DNA of 64,000 bases from SG-bin9 sp049323835 (GTDB lineage: Bacteria; Pseudomonadota; Alphaproteobacteria; Rhizobiales; Xanthobacteraceae): NCBI GenBank assembly GCA_049323835.1, contig JBMOOJ010000077.1:45665-109664 (forward strand). Direction: 5' to 3'. Each line of letters starts with the position of its first letter. Positions within the stretch are counted from its first letter, which is position 1. The notes beneath the pieces are model-generated. The model ran no database searches, was not told where the DNA came from, and saw only the letters and a program-made list of their open reading frames with translations. This document shows positions 17,036 to 26,062 of this stretch, piece after piece. The position numbers and the translations under genes were made by a program.

Positions 17036-17533
17036 ATGTCCGCCGCCTTCTCGCGCACTCGCCTGTGCGCCTCCTTCATCATCATGCTTGCGATCGCCGG
17101 CGCGAGCCCGGTTCTGGCTCAGGAAAAGAAGCTTCCGATCGATGTCGTGGTCGATCAGGCAAAGCTGGTGAAGGTGCCGGAGCAGGTCGCCACCATCGTC
17201 GTTGGCAATCCGCTGATCGCCGACGTTACCCTGCAACCGGGCGGCGCGATGGTCGTCACCGGCAAGGGCTATGGCACGACTAATCTGATCGTCATGAACC
17301 GGGCTGGCGAAATTCTCGAAGAGCGCACGATCCTGGTCGAGGGATCGAGCGACAAGCTGGTGACGGTTTTCCGTGGAATCGATCGCGAAACCTACAGCTG
17401 CACGCCGGTGTGCCAGCGCCGCGTCACGCTCGGCGACGGGCCGACCTACTTCAACGCCACGCTCAACCAGGGCGGGACCCTGACGCAGCGGGCAGCCATG
17501 GCGGGCGCGGGAGCACAGGGGCCGCGGCGCTGA
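17036..17533 (+). CDS. pilus assembly protein with secretin-type N-terminal domain only
   Basis: The product has 165 residues. A signal peptide ends near ASPVLAQ (about residue 29). It is followed by a CpaC-like N-domain: VATIVVGNPLIADVTLQPGG and VVTGKGYGTTNLIVMN, corresponding to the first domain of the secretin, but with no BON or secretin core. Two Cys residues (YSCTPVCQRRV) may form a disulphide. It is probably a periplasmic accessory of the Tad pilus. Confidence 0.82.
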   Translation: MSAAFSRTRLCASFIIMLAIAGASPVLAQEKKLPIDVVVDQAKLVKVPEQVATIVVGNPLIADVTLQPGGAMVVTGKGYGTTNLIVMNRAGEILEERTILVEGSSDKLVTVFRGIDRETYSCTPVCQRRVTLGDGPTYFNATLNQGGTLTQRAAMAGAGAQGPRR

Positions 17534-17569
17534 TCGAGCGCCCCTGTTTCCTCTAGCAACCTGACTTGA

Positions 17570-17585
17570 TTAACGGCCGCTTAAC
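17570..17585 (+). promoter_or_regulatory. perfect CtrA-type box upstream of the TadE pair
   Basis: The sequence TTAACGGCCGCTTAAC matches TTAA-N7-TTAAC exactly, about 100 bases upstream of the first TadE-like gene. A second near match, TTAA-N7-TTTCA, lies at 17622-17637. The GGCCGC arms also form a short hairpin with 17587-17592, but no T-run follows, so a terminator is less likely. Confidence 0.5.
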
Positions 17586-17685
17586 AGCGGCCTCCACCTT
17601 GTCCGGATCGCGGGCAACATTTTAACAATCTGTTTCATCTAGCCTTGGCGGTAGTTCGATCCCACGGCTCGTCAGGATTCATCCG

Positions 17686-18234
17686 ATGTCGCCCCGTCCC
17701 GCATGCACTCGGCTTCGCTCTCCCATGTATCGGCGCTTTGCGAAGAGCCGCGAGGGCTCAGCCGCGGTTCAGTTCGCGCTCGTCGCCCCGCTCTTCTTCG
17801 CGTTGCTGTTCGCGATCATGGAAACGGCACTGGTTTTCTTTGCAGGTCAGGCGCTAGAAACCGGCGTTCACGATACTGCGCGGCTCGTCATGACCGGGCA
17901 AGCGCAGACCGCCAACATGACGCAAGCCCAGTTCAAGCAGAAAATCTGCGATCGCATCTCGTCGATGTTCACGTGCAACGATCTCTATGTCGAGGTCCAG
18001 AAGCAAACCAACTTCGCCGACTTCAGCGCCACGAACAAGAGTGCGTGCGGCCCGCTCGGCACCGGCGGCTATGCACCATCGAACCCCGGTGACGTTGTCA
18101 TGGTGCGCGCTCTGTACAAATGGCCTTTGTTCGTCACCGGCCTTGGCTACTACATCGGCGGCACGGACGGCAGCGGCGCCAAATGCAGCAAGCGGCTGCT
18201 GGTCTCGACAGCGGTGTTCCGCAACGAGCCTTGA
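17686..18234 (+). CDS. TadE-like pseudopilin, copy 1
   Basis: This minor pilin-like protein of the Tad system is processed by the prepilin peptidase. It has 182 residues from ATG 17686 (ATG 17725 gives a 169-residue form opening MYRRFAKSREG). The TadE signature is REGSAAVQFALVAPLFFALLFAIMETALVFF, read here as two parts REGSAAVQFALVAP and LFFALLFAIMETAL. Several Cys residues follow. It is five bases upstream of the second copy. Confidence 0.87.
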   Translation: MSPRPACTRLRSPMYRRFAKSREGSAAVQFALVAPLFFALLFAIMETALVFFAGQALETGVHDTARLVMTGQAQTANMTQAQFKQKICDRISSMFTCNDLYVEVQKQTNFADFSATNKSACGPLGTGGYAPSNPGDVVMVRALYKWPLFVTGLGYYIGGTDGSGAKCSKRLLVSTAVFRNEP

Positions 18235-18239
18235 GGATC

Positions 18240-18827
18240 ATGACCAAATCACGTCTTCTCACCGCATGGCGCGGAACCCGACAGGCCGCGTTTCAGCTGC
18301 GTGACGATACGCGCGGCCTCTCTGCGGTCGAGTTCGCGGTCATCCTGCCGATGATGCTGGTGCTGTTCTTCGGCCTCGTGGAAATCTCCAACGGCGTCGC
18401 AGCCGATCGCAAGGTGACGCTGACGGCCCGCGCACTGTCGGACCTGATCTCGCAGGCCATCACGGTGACCGACACCGACATCAACGAATCCTTCTCGGCG
18501 AGCAAGGGCGTGATGGCGCCGTTCGATACCAGTACGATCAAGAGCGTGGTGTCCGAGGTGAAGATCGATTCCAGCGGGAACGCGAAGATCGCATGGAGCA
18601 AGGCAAACGCGAATGCTTCGGCGCGTCCTGTCAATTCCTCGGTGACGATTCCCGCGAGCCTCGCCGTGCCGAACACCTATCTGATCTGGAGCGAGGTCAG
18701 CTACGACTACAAGCCGGCAGTCGGCTATGTGGTTTCCAAGGCGACCGGCATTCCGCTGAAAGAAGAGTTCTTCACGCGGCCGCGCCAGTCGAACTGCGTG
18801 CTGTACGGAACGGCGAGCTGCCCGTAA
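18240..18827 (+). CDS. TadE/TadF-like pseudopilin, copy 2
   Basis: The product has 195 residues from ATG 18240, with GAGG overlapping the end of the previous gene. The prepilin-like segment is TRGLSAVEFAVILPMMLVLF followed by FGLVEISNGVAADRKV; the rest is a periplasmic domain ending in a Cys pair region (SNCVLYGTASCP). It probably forms a heterodimeric minor pilin with copy 1. It converges with the TPR gene. Confidence 0.87.
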   Translation: MTKSRLLTAWRGTRQAAFQLRDDTRGLSAVEFAVILPMMLVLFFGLVEISNGVAADRKVTLTARALSDLISQAITVTDTDINESFSASKGVMAPFDTSTIKSVVSEVKIDSSGNAKIAWSKANANASARPVNSSVTIPASLAVPNTYLIWSEVSYDYKPAVGYVVSKATGIPLKEEFFTRPRQSNCVLYGTASCP

Positions 18828-18840
18828 TCGGACCGCCGCC

Positions 18841-19653
18841 TCAGGACCGGTTGCGGTCCGCCGCGGTCGCGGTATTCACGCCGCGCCGCTTCTTCTCATC
18901 GTTGCCGTTCATGAGCTGCTTGAGGTAGGCCACGTTCGCCTCCGCTTCCTCCGGCGGAAGATCGGCCTTGGCGATCGTCTCCGCCTCCGCGTAGCGGCCT
19001 TGCAGGCCGATCGCGAGCGCCAGATTCTGCCGGATGCGCGGATCGGCGTTGCCGCCCTTGGCGAGGGCGCGCTGCAGGGTGGACTCCGCCTTCGGCAGAT
19101 CCTTCGTCAGGATATAGGACAGACCCAGGTTCGACAGGACCGACGGCTCTTCCGGCGCGATCTTCAGCGCGCTCGCATAATACCGCTGCGCTTCCTTGTG
19201 CTTGCCCTGCTGATCGAGAACCGCGCCCTGCACGGAAAGGACGCGCCAGTTCGGATCCTGCGGCGAATGCGCTTGCGCTAGCGTATCGAACGCCTGCTGC
19301 AGATTGCCGTTGTCGGCGAGCGCGCGCCCATAGGCCGCCAGCAAAGCCTTGTTGCCGGGATTGGCGATGGTCGCCTGCTCGAGCACAGCGACCGCCTGCG
19401 AGCGCTGGCCGTTGGCGCGCAGCGATTGCCCGTAATTCAGCGCCGCCTCGACATCCTTGGGATTGGCGCGGAAGCGTTCCGCCGCATCGTCGGCATTACG
19501 CTTGGTGTCTTCAGGCGCACGGGCCTCGGCGCGCGCGCCGAGCGAACCGGTGACATTCGGAGACGTGGTCTGGCAACCTGCAAGGCCAGTGGCTAACATC
19601 GCCACCGCTGCCGCGGACGCCAGAAACCGGGACATGTTTCGCAAATTACGCAT
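18841..19653 (-). CDS. TadD-like TPR lipoprotein
   Basis: The product has 270 residues. The N-terminus MRNLRNMSRFLASAAAVAML leads to the lipobox LATGLAGC, so it is an outer-membrane lipoprotein. TPR repeats run from about residue 60 to 230 (for example AALNYGQSLRANGQRSQAVA and SVLSNLGLSYILTKDLPKAE). TadD proteins act as pilotins for the secretin. ATG 19653 is chosen to give the lipoprotein signal. Confidence 0.87.
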   Translation of the reverse strand: MRNLRNMSRFLASAAAVAMLATGLAGCQTTSPNVTGSLGARAEARAPEDTKRNADDAAERFRANPKDVEAALNYGQSLRANGQRSQAVAVLEQATIANPGNKALLAAYGRALADNGNLQQAFDTLAQAHSPQDPNWRVLSVQGAVLDQQGKHKEAQRYYASALKIAPEEPSVLSNLGLSYILTKDLPKAESTLQRALAKGGNADPRIRQNLALAIGLQGRYAEAETIAKADLPPEEAEANVAYLKQLMNGNDEKKRRGVNTATAADRNRS

Positions 19654-19714
19654 GGTACTTGATCTCGCACGTGCGGTGCCCGAGAGACTGTCTGGCAGCA
19701 ATAGACTGTTAACC

Positions 19715-19729
19715 CTAACGTCTGGTTAA
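19715..19729 (-). promoter_or_regulatory. near-match CtrA box upstream of the TadD-like gene
   Basis: TTAA (19729-19726), seven bases, then TTAGG on the minus strand lies about 65 bases upstream of the TPR lipoprotein start. It differs from TTAA-N7-TTAAC in the last two positions. The plus-strand M17 gene starts 40 bases away on the other side. Confidence 0.3.
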
Positions 19730-19768
19730 TTGGCCTCGATTCCACCCGCCCTTCTCTCCGGAACGCTC

Positions 19769-21151
19769 ATGCATCCTGCTTTCGAAACCGCGCCTGCGCC
19801 CTCGGCGACGCCGATCCTCTTCGCAACAAAAGCCAACTGGCCGGAGGTGAAGGCCACGCTCGCCGGTGACGCGCAACAGTTCGCCGAAGCCAGCGCATTC
19901 ACGGCAAAACCCGGACAGATGCTGACGCTCCCGGCCGCCGGCGGTGGCCTCAGCAGCGTGCTGTTCGGACTGGAGAACGGCGACAGCACGACACGCGATC
20001 CCTTCCGTGCCGGGCAACTGCCGGGGCTTTTGCCCGCAGGCACGTATCGTTTTGCCAATGCGCCGCACGATATCCGCCTCGCCACGCTGGCGTTCGCGCT
20101 CGGCAGCTATCGCTTCAGCCGCTATCGCAAAACCGAACCGCCGGCGGTGAAACTTGTGCCACCGGATGGCGTCGACAAAACCGATATCTCGCGCATCGCC
20201 GCGGCTGCGGGCCTCGCGCGCGACCTGATCAATACGCCCGCGAACGACATGGGGCCCGTGGAGCTTGCCGCAGCGGCGGAAGATGTCGCCAGGCGCTTCG
20301 GAGCAAAGTTCAACTGCATCGCCGGCGACGCCCTCCTCGCGCAGAATTTTCCGCTGATCCACGCCGTCGGCATGGCCTCGACGCGCGCCCCGCGCCTGAT
20401 CGAGTTTACCTGGGGCGATCCGTCCCATCCGAAGGTGACGCTTGTTGGCAAGGGCGTCTGCTTCGACACCGGCGGCGTCGACCTCAAGCCGTCGAGCGGC
20501 ATGCTGATCATGAAAAAGGATATGGGCGGCGCCGCGAACGTACTGGCGCTGGCGCAGATGGTGATGGATGCGAAGCTGAAGGTGCGGCTGCGCGTGCTGA
20601 TTCCGGCTGTCGAGAACTCCGTTGCCGGCAATGCGTTCCGGCCGCTGGACATCTTTAAGTCGCGCAAGGGGCCGACGGTCGAGATCGGCAACACCGATGC
20701 GGAAGGCCGCCTCGTGCTGGCCGATGCGCTCGCGTTCGCCGAAGAAGAAAAGCCCGACCTGCTGATCGATCTCGGGACGCTGACCGGCGCCGCGCGCGTG
20801 GCACTCGGTCCCGATCTGCCACCGTTCTACACGCGCGACGATGCACTCGCGGATGCAGTTGCGCGATGCGCCCGTACCGAGAACGATCCGCTCTGGCGCA
20901 TGCCGCTGTGGATGCCCTACGATGCATGGCTCGACTCCAAGACCGCCGACATCACCAACGCACCCTCGGGCGCGTTCGCGGGCTCGATCACCTGCGCGCT
21001 GTTCCTCCAGCGCTTCATCGAGCCGGCGACGACGTGGCTGCACGTCGATATCTACGGCTGGACGCCGTCGGCCAAACCCGCACGGCCGGAAGGCGGCGAG
21101 TGTCAGGCCGCCCGCGCGCTCTACTCGCTTCTCGGTGAACGGTATGGCTGA
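19769..21151 (+). CDS. M17-family leucyl aminopeptidase (PepA/PepB-like)
   Basis: This is a cytosolic two-metal aminopeptidase that releases N-terminal residues from peptides. It has 460 residues from ATG 19769; a TTG at 19730 would add 13 residues without a better ribosome site. The metal/substrate residues are in LVGKGVCFDTGGVDLKPSSG (about 226-245) and the family signature NTDAEGRL (about 308-315). The stop overlaps the start of an NlpC/P60 peptidase gene by 8 bases, suggesting a shared role, perhaps in murein-peptide breakdown. Confidence 0.92.
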   Translation: MHPAFETAPAPSATPILFATKANWPEVKATLAGDAQQFAEASAFTAKPGQMLTLPAAGGGLSSVLFGLENGDSTTRDPFRAGQLPGLLPAGTYRFANAPHDIRLATLAFALGSYRFSRYRKTEPPAVKLVPPDGVDKTDISRIAAAAGLARDLINTPANDMGPVELAAAAEDVARRFGAKFNCIAGDALLAQNFPLIHAVGMASTRAPRLIEFTWGDPSHPKVTLVGKGVCFDTGGVDLKPSSGMLIMKKDMGGAANVLALAQMVMDAKLKVRLRVLIPAVENSVAGNAFRPLDIFKSRKGPTVEIGNTDAEGRLVLADALAFAEEEKPDLLIDLGTLTGAARVALGPDLPPFYTRDDALADAVARCARTENDPLWRMPLWMPYDAWLDSKTADITNAPSGAFAGSITCALFLQRFIEPATTWLHVDIYGWTPSAKPARPEGGECQAARALYSLLGERYG

Positions 21152-22001
21152 CCCAAAGCCGACCGATCCAAGAGTGACGCCCGCGCGTGCGGACATTGCC
21201 GCGAAGCATCTCGACGGCATCGTCAAAGCCGAGCGCTACGTCACAGGCACGACGCAGGTCGTTGCCGATGGCGTTGCGCCGTTGCGGCATGAACCGTCCG
21301 CTGATGCCTCGCTCGACACGCAAGCGCTGAGGGGCGAGCGCTTCACCATCTACGACCGCCGCAACGGCTGGGCCTGGGGACAGCTTGCGGCTGACGGCTA
21401 TGTGGGATGGCTGCCGGAATCGGCTTTGGAAGCATCATCCGCCGAGCCGACGCACCGGGTTGAGGCGCTGCGCACGCTGGCGTTTCCCGGCCCGTCGATC
21501 AAGTTGCCGCCGCGCGACGTGCTGCCGATGGGCGCGCAGGTCGCGATCGCGCGTATCGAGGGATCGTTTGCGGTGACGAACGACGGCGCGTATCTGCCTG
21601 CCCGGCACATCGTTGCTCTCGACACGCACGCGCACGACTTCGTCGCGATCGCGGAGAAGTTCACGACCACCCCCTATCTCTGGGGTGGCAAGACCGCGCT
21701 CGGCATCGATTGTTCCGGTCTCGTGCAGGTATCGCTCGCGGCCTGCGGCAAGCCGGCGCCACGCGACAGCGACATGCAGGAAAGCGCGCTTGGTTCGGCA
21801 CTGCCGAAGCAACAGTGGAAGAACCTCAAACGCGGCGACCTGATTTTCTGGAAAGGCCACGTTGCGATCGTTCGCGACGCGGATACCATCGTTCACGCCA
21901 ATGCCTTTCACATGATGACGGCGATCGAGGGAATCCGGGAAGCCGTCGACCGGATCGCGGCGGCCGGCAGCGCCGTCACCAGCATCAAGCGGCTGGCCTA
22001 A
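21144..22001 (+). CDS. NlpC/P60 (C40) cysteine peptidase with SH3-like domains
   Basis: The product has 285 residues. Two SH3-like modules (about 40-95 and 105-155, with WAWGQLAADGYVGWLPESAL) precede a C40 domain with catalytic Cys in TALGIDCSGLVQVSL (about residue 192), His in KGHVAIVRDAD and a second polar residue in VHANAFH. Family members cut D-Glu to diamino-acid bonds in murein peptides. There is no obvious signal peptide, so a cytoplasmic role in muropeptide recycling is possible. It is translationally coupled to the M17 gene. Confidence 0.9.
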   Translation: MADPKPTDPRVTPARADIAAKHLDGIVKAERYVTGTTQVVADGVAPLRHEPSADASLDTQALRGERFTIYDRRNGWAWGQLAADGYVGWLPESALEASSAEPTHRVEALRTLAFPGPSIKLPPRDVLPMGAQVAIARIEGSFAVTNDGAYLPARHIVALDTHAHDFVAIAEKFTTTPYLWGGKTALGIDCSGLVQVSLAACGKPAPRDSDMQESALGSALPKQQWKNLKRGDLIFWKGHVAIVRDADTIVHANAFHMMTAIEGIREAVDRIAAAGSAVTSIKRLA

Positions 22002-22052
22002 AGCATGATGGCTTTCGATAGAATCGCCATCACGCTTTTATCCTTTCTATTT

Positions 22053-22101
22053 GAGCATGATCTTGTAGGAAAACCGCTTCACACTTTTCCGGATCATGCT
22101 C
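22053..22101. repeat. dispersed palindromic element (GAGCATGATC...GATCATGCTC)
   Basis: An imperfect palindrome with arms GAGCATGATC and GGATCATGCTC around a core resembling TTTTCGGAAAACC. A related copy, in the other orientation, lies at 32557-32600. It sits between convergent genes (NlpC/P60 and yejF) and could form a stable RNA hairpin. Confidence 0.7.
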
Positions 22102-22107
22102 TAACAG

Positions 22108-23745
<1,638 letters not shown>

Positions 23746-23771
23746 TCAGGCGCCTCTCATCGGCAATAACT

Positions 23772-24953
23772 TCATCGAAACGTCTTGCGCGGGTCGAAGG
23801 CGTCGCGCACCGCCTCGCCGATGAAGATCAGCAGCGACAGCATGATCGCGACGGAGAAGAAGCCGGTGAAGCCGAGCCACGGCGCTTGCACGTTGGACTT
23901 GCCTTGCGACAGCAACTCGCCGAGCGACGGCGATCCCGGCGGCAGACCGAAGCCGAGAAAGTCGAGCGCGGTCAGCGTCATCACCGACGACGACACGATG
24001 AACGGCAGAAACGTCATGGTCGCCACCATCGCATTCGGCAGCAGGTGGCGGAACATGATGGTGCGATTCGAGACGCCGAGCGCGCGTGCGGCGGTGATGT
24101 ACTCGAAGTTGCGTCCGCGCAAAAATTCCGCGCGGACGAGGCCAACCAGCGACACCCACGAGAAGAGCAGCAGGATGCCAAGCAGCACGAAGAAGCCCGG
24201 CACCAGCACCGACGACAGAATCAGCAACAGGTAGAGCGAGGGGATCGCCGTCCACACTTCGATGAAGCGCTGGAAGCCGAGATCGACCCAGCCGCCGAAA
24301 TAGCCCTGCACGCCGCCGGCGGCGATGCCGATAATCGATGAGATCAGCGTCAGGCTGAGACCGAACAGCACGGAAATCCGGAAGCCGTAGATCAGCCGCG
24401 CGACCACATCGCGTCCCTGATCGTCGGTGCCGAGCCAGTTGTACTCGAGATCGCGGCAGCCCTTCAGGCCCTTCTTCTCGACCACCGGCTTGCATTGCTC
24501 TTCCGTCAGCAGCCAGGTCGGCTTCGACGGCGCTGGCGTCGGCAGGTCGAGATTGTGCGTGCTGTAGGAGTAGCGGACCGGCGGCCAGTACATCGTGCCG
24601 CCTTTCTCCGCGATCAGCTTTTGCAGGAACGGATCGCGATAGTCGGCCGCCGTTTCGAAATCGCCGCCGAACGTCGTCTCCGAATAGCTGACGAACGCCG
24701 GCCAATACAGCTTGCCGTCGTATTTGACGAGCCACGGCTTGTCGTTAGCGATCAGTTCCGCGAACAGCGAGACAAAGAACAGCAGCAGGAATATCCAGAA
24801 CGACCAGTATCCGCGCCGGTTCGACTTGAAGTTCTGCCAGCGGCGCAGATTCAGCGGCGACGGCCGGAATCCGTGTTTGATCGGCGGCACGGCTTCGCCG
24901 AGCGGCGAAAGCGCGGTCGTTTCGGGCGGCGGCTGTTGCAGCGTGACCGACAT
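23772..24953 (-). CDS. yejE: YejE-type peptide ABC transporter permease
   Basis: This is an inner-membrane permease of 393 residues from ATG 24953, whose first base overlaps the yejB stop (TGATG). The N-terminal cytoplasmic part NLRRWQNFKSNRRGYWSFWI precedes the first helix; a long periplasmic insert follows; the C-terminal binding-protein-dependent permease domain has the EAA loop in ITAARALGVSNRTIMFRHLLP. Confidence 0.92.
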   Translation of the reverse strand: MSVTLQQPPPETTALSPLGEAVPPIKHGFRPSPLNLRRWQNFKSNRRGYWSFWIFLLLFFVSLFAELIANDKPWLVKYDGKLYWPAFVSYSETTFGGDFETAADYRDPFLQKLIAEKGGTMYWPPVRYSYSTHNLDLPTPAPSKPTWLLTEEQCKPVVEKKGLKGCRDLEYNWLGTDDQGRDVVARLIYGFRISVLFGLSLTLISSIIGIAAGGVQGYFGGWVDLGFQRFIEVWTAIPSLYLLLILSSVLVPGFFVLLGILLLFSWVSLVGLVRAEFLRGRNFEYITAARALGVSNRTIMFRHLLPNAMVATMTFLPFIVSSSVMTLTALDFLGFGLPPGSPSLGELLSQGKSNVQAPWLGFTGFFSVAIMLSLLIFIGEAVRDAFDPRKTFR

Positions 24954-26062
24954 CAGACGTCCCGCGCCTCGAAGTCGATCCGCGGATCGATCCACATGTA
25001 GGTGAGATCGGCCACGAGGTTCACGACCAGACCGACCAGCGAGAAGATGAACAGCGTACCGAAGACGACCGGATAGTCACGGTTGAGCACGCTCTCAAAG
25101 CCGAGCAAGCCGAGACCGTCGAGCGAGAAGATGGTTTCGATCAGCAGCGAGCCTGAGAAGAAGGCATGAATGAACGCGCCAGGGAATCCGGCGATCACGA
25201 TCAGCATCGCGTTGCGGAACACATGCCGGTAGAGCACCTGCCGCTCGGTGCAGCCCTTGGCGCGCGCCGTCATCACGTATTGCTTGCGGATTTCGTCGAG
25301 GAACGAGTTCTTCGTCAGCAACGTCATCGTCGCGAACGCGCCGAGCGCCATCGAGACCAGCGGCAAGGTCAGGTGCCAGAGGTAATCCAGAATCTTGCTG
25401 TACCAGGGCAGTTGCGCCCAGTTGTCGGATGTCAGCCCGCGCAGCGGGAACAGGTCGAAGAACGACCCGCCGGCGAACAGGATGATCAGCAGGATCGCGA
25501 ACAGGAAGCCGGGAATGGCAAAGCCGATGATGATGACGCCGGACGTCCACACGTCGAAGCGCGAGCCATCCTGCACCGCCTTGCGCACGCCGAGCGGGAT
25601 CGAGATCAGGTACGTCAGCAGCGTCATCCAGATGCCGAGCGACATCGACACCGGCAGCTTTTCCTTGATCAGCTGAATGACGCTGACGTCGCGGAAATAG
25701 CTCTTGCCGAAATCGAACCGCGCGAAATTCCACAGCATCAGCAGAAAGCGCTCGTGCGGCGGCTTGTCAAAGCCGAACTGCTGCTCGAGGCTCTTGATGA
25801 ACGCGGGATCGAGCCCCTGCGCGCCACGATACTTCGAGTTGACCGCATCATTCGACGCGCCGATCTGCGACCGCGAGCCGAAGTCGCCGCCCTGCGATCC
25901 GGAAATGCGGGAGCTCGCGCCGGTATCCGCGCCGCTGAGCTGGGCGATGACGCGCTCGACCGGCCCGCCCGGCGCGAACTGCACCACGATGAAAGATACC
26001 AGCAGGATGCCGAGCAAGGTCGGCACCATCAGCAGGATGCGGCGCGCGATATAGGCTGTCAT
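24953..26062 (-). CDS. yejB: YejB-type peptide ABC transporter permease
   Basis: This 369-residue permease opens MTAYIARRILLMVPTLLGIL, typical of the DppB/YejB type, with an EAA loop at VMTARAKGCTERQVLYRHVF. ATG 26062 overlaps the stop of the preceding binding protein gene by 4 bases; the longer open frame upstream is discarded. A Gly/Ser-rich insert (about residues 45-75) is longer than in the enteric proteins. Confidence 0.92.
   Translation of the reverse strand: MTAYIARRILLMVPTLLGILLVSFIVVQFAPGGPVERVIAQLSGADTGASSRISGSQGGDFGSRSQIGASNDAVNSKYRGAQGLDPAFIKSLEQQFGFDKPPHERFLLMLWNFARFDFGKSYFRDVSVIQLIKEKLPVSMSLGIWMTLLTYLISIPLGVRKAVQDGSRFDVWTSGVIIIGFAIPGFLFAILLIILFAGGSFFDLFPLRGLTSDNWAQLPWYSKILDYLWHLTLPLVSMALGAFATMTLLTKNSFLDEIRKQYVMTARAKGCTERQVLYRHVFRNAMLIVIAGFPGAFIHAFFSGSLLIETIFSLDGLGLLGFESVLNRDYPVVFGTLFIFSLVGLVVNLVADLTYMWIDPRIDFEARDV

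Noticed and set aside
17575..17592. terminator hairpin GGCCGC-TTAACA-GCGGCC after the secretin N-domain gene
   Set aside because: The stem is short and no T-run follows; it overlaps the perfect CtrA-type box, which explains the bases better.
18829..18860. terminator between the convergent TadE and TadD-like genes
   Set aside because: CGGACCGC/GCGGTCCG can pair, but the 16-base loop is long, part lies in coding sequence, and there is no T-run.
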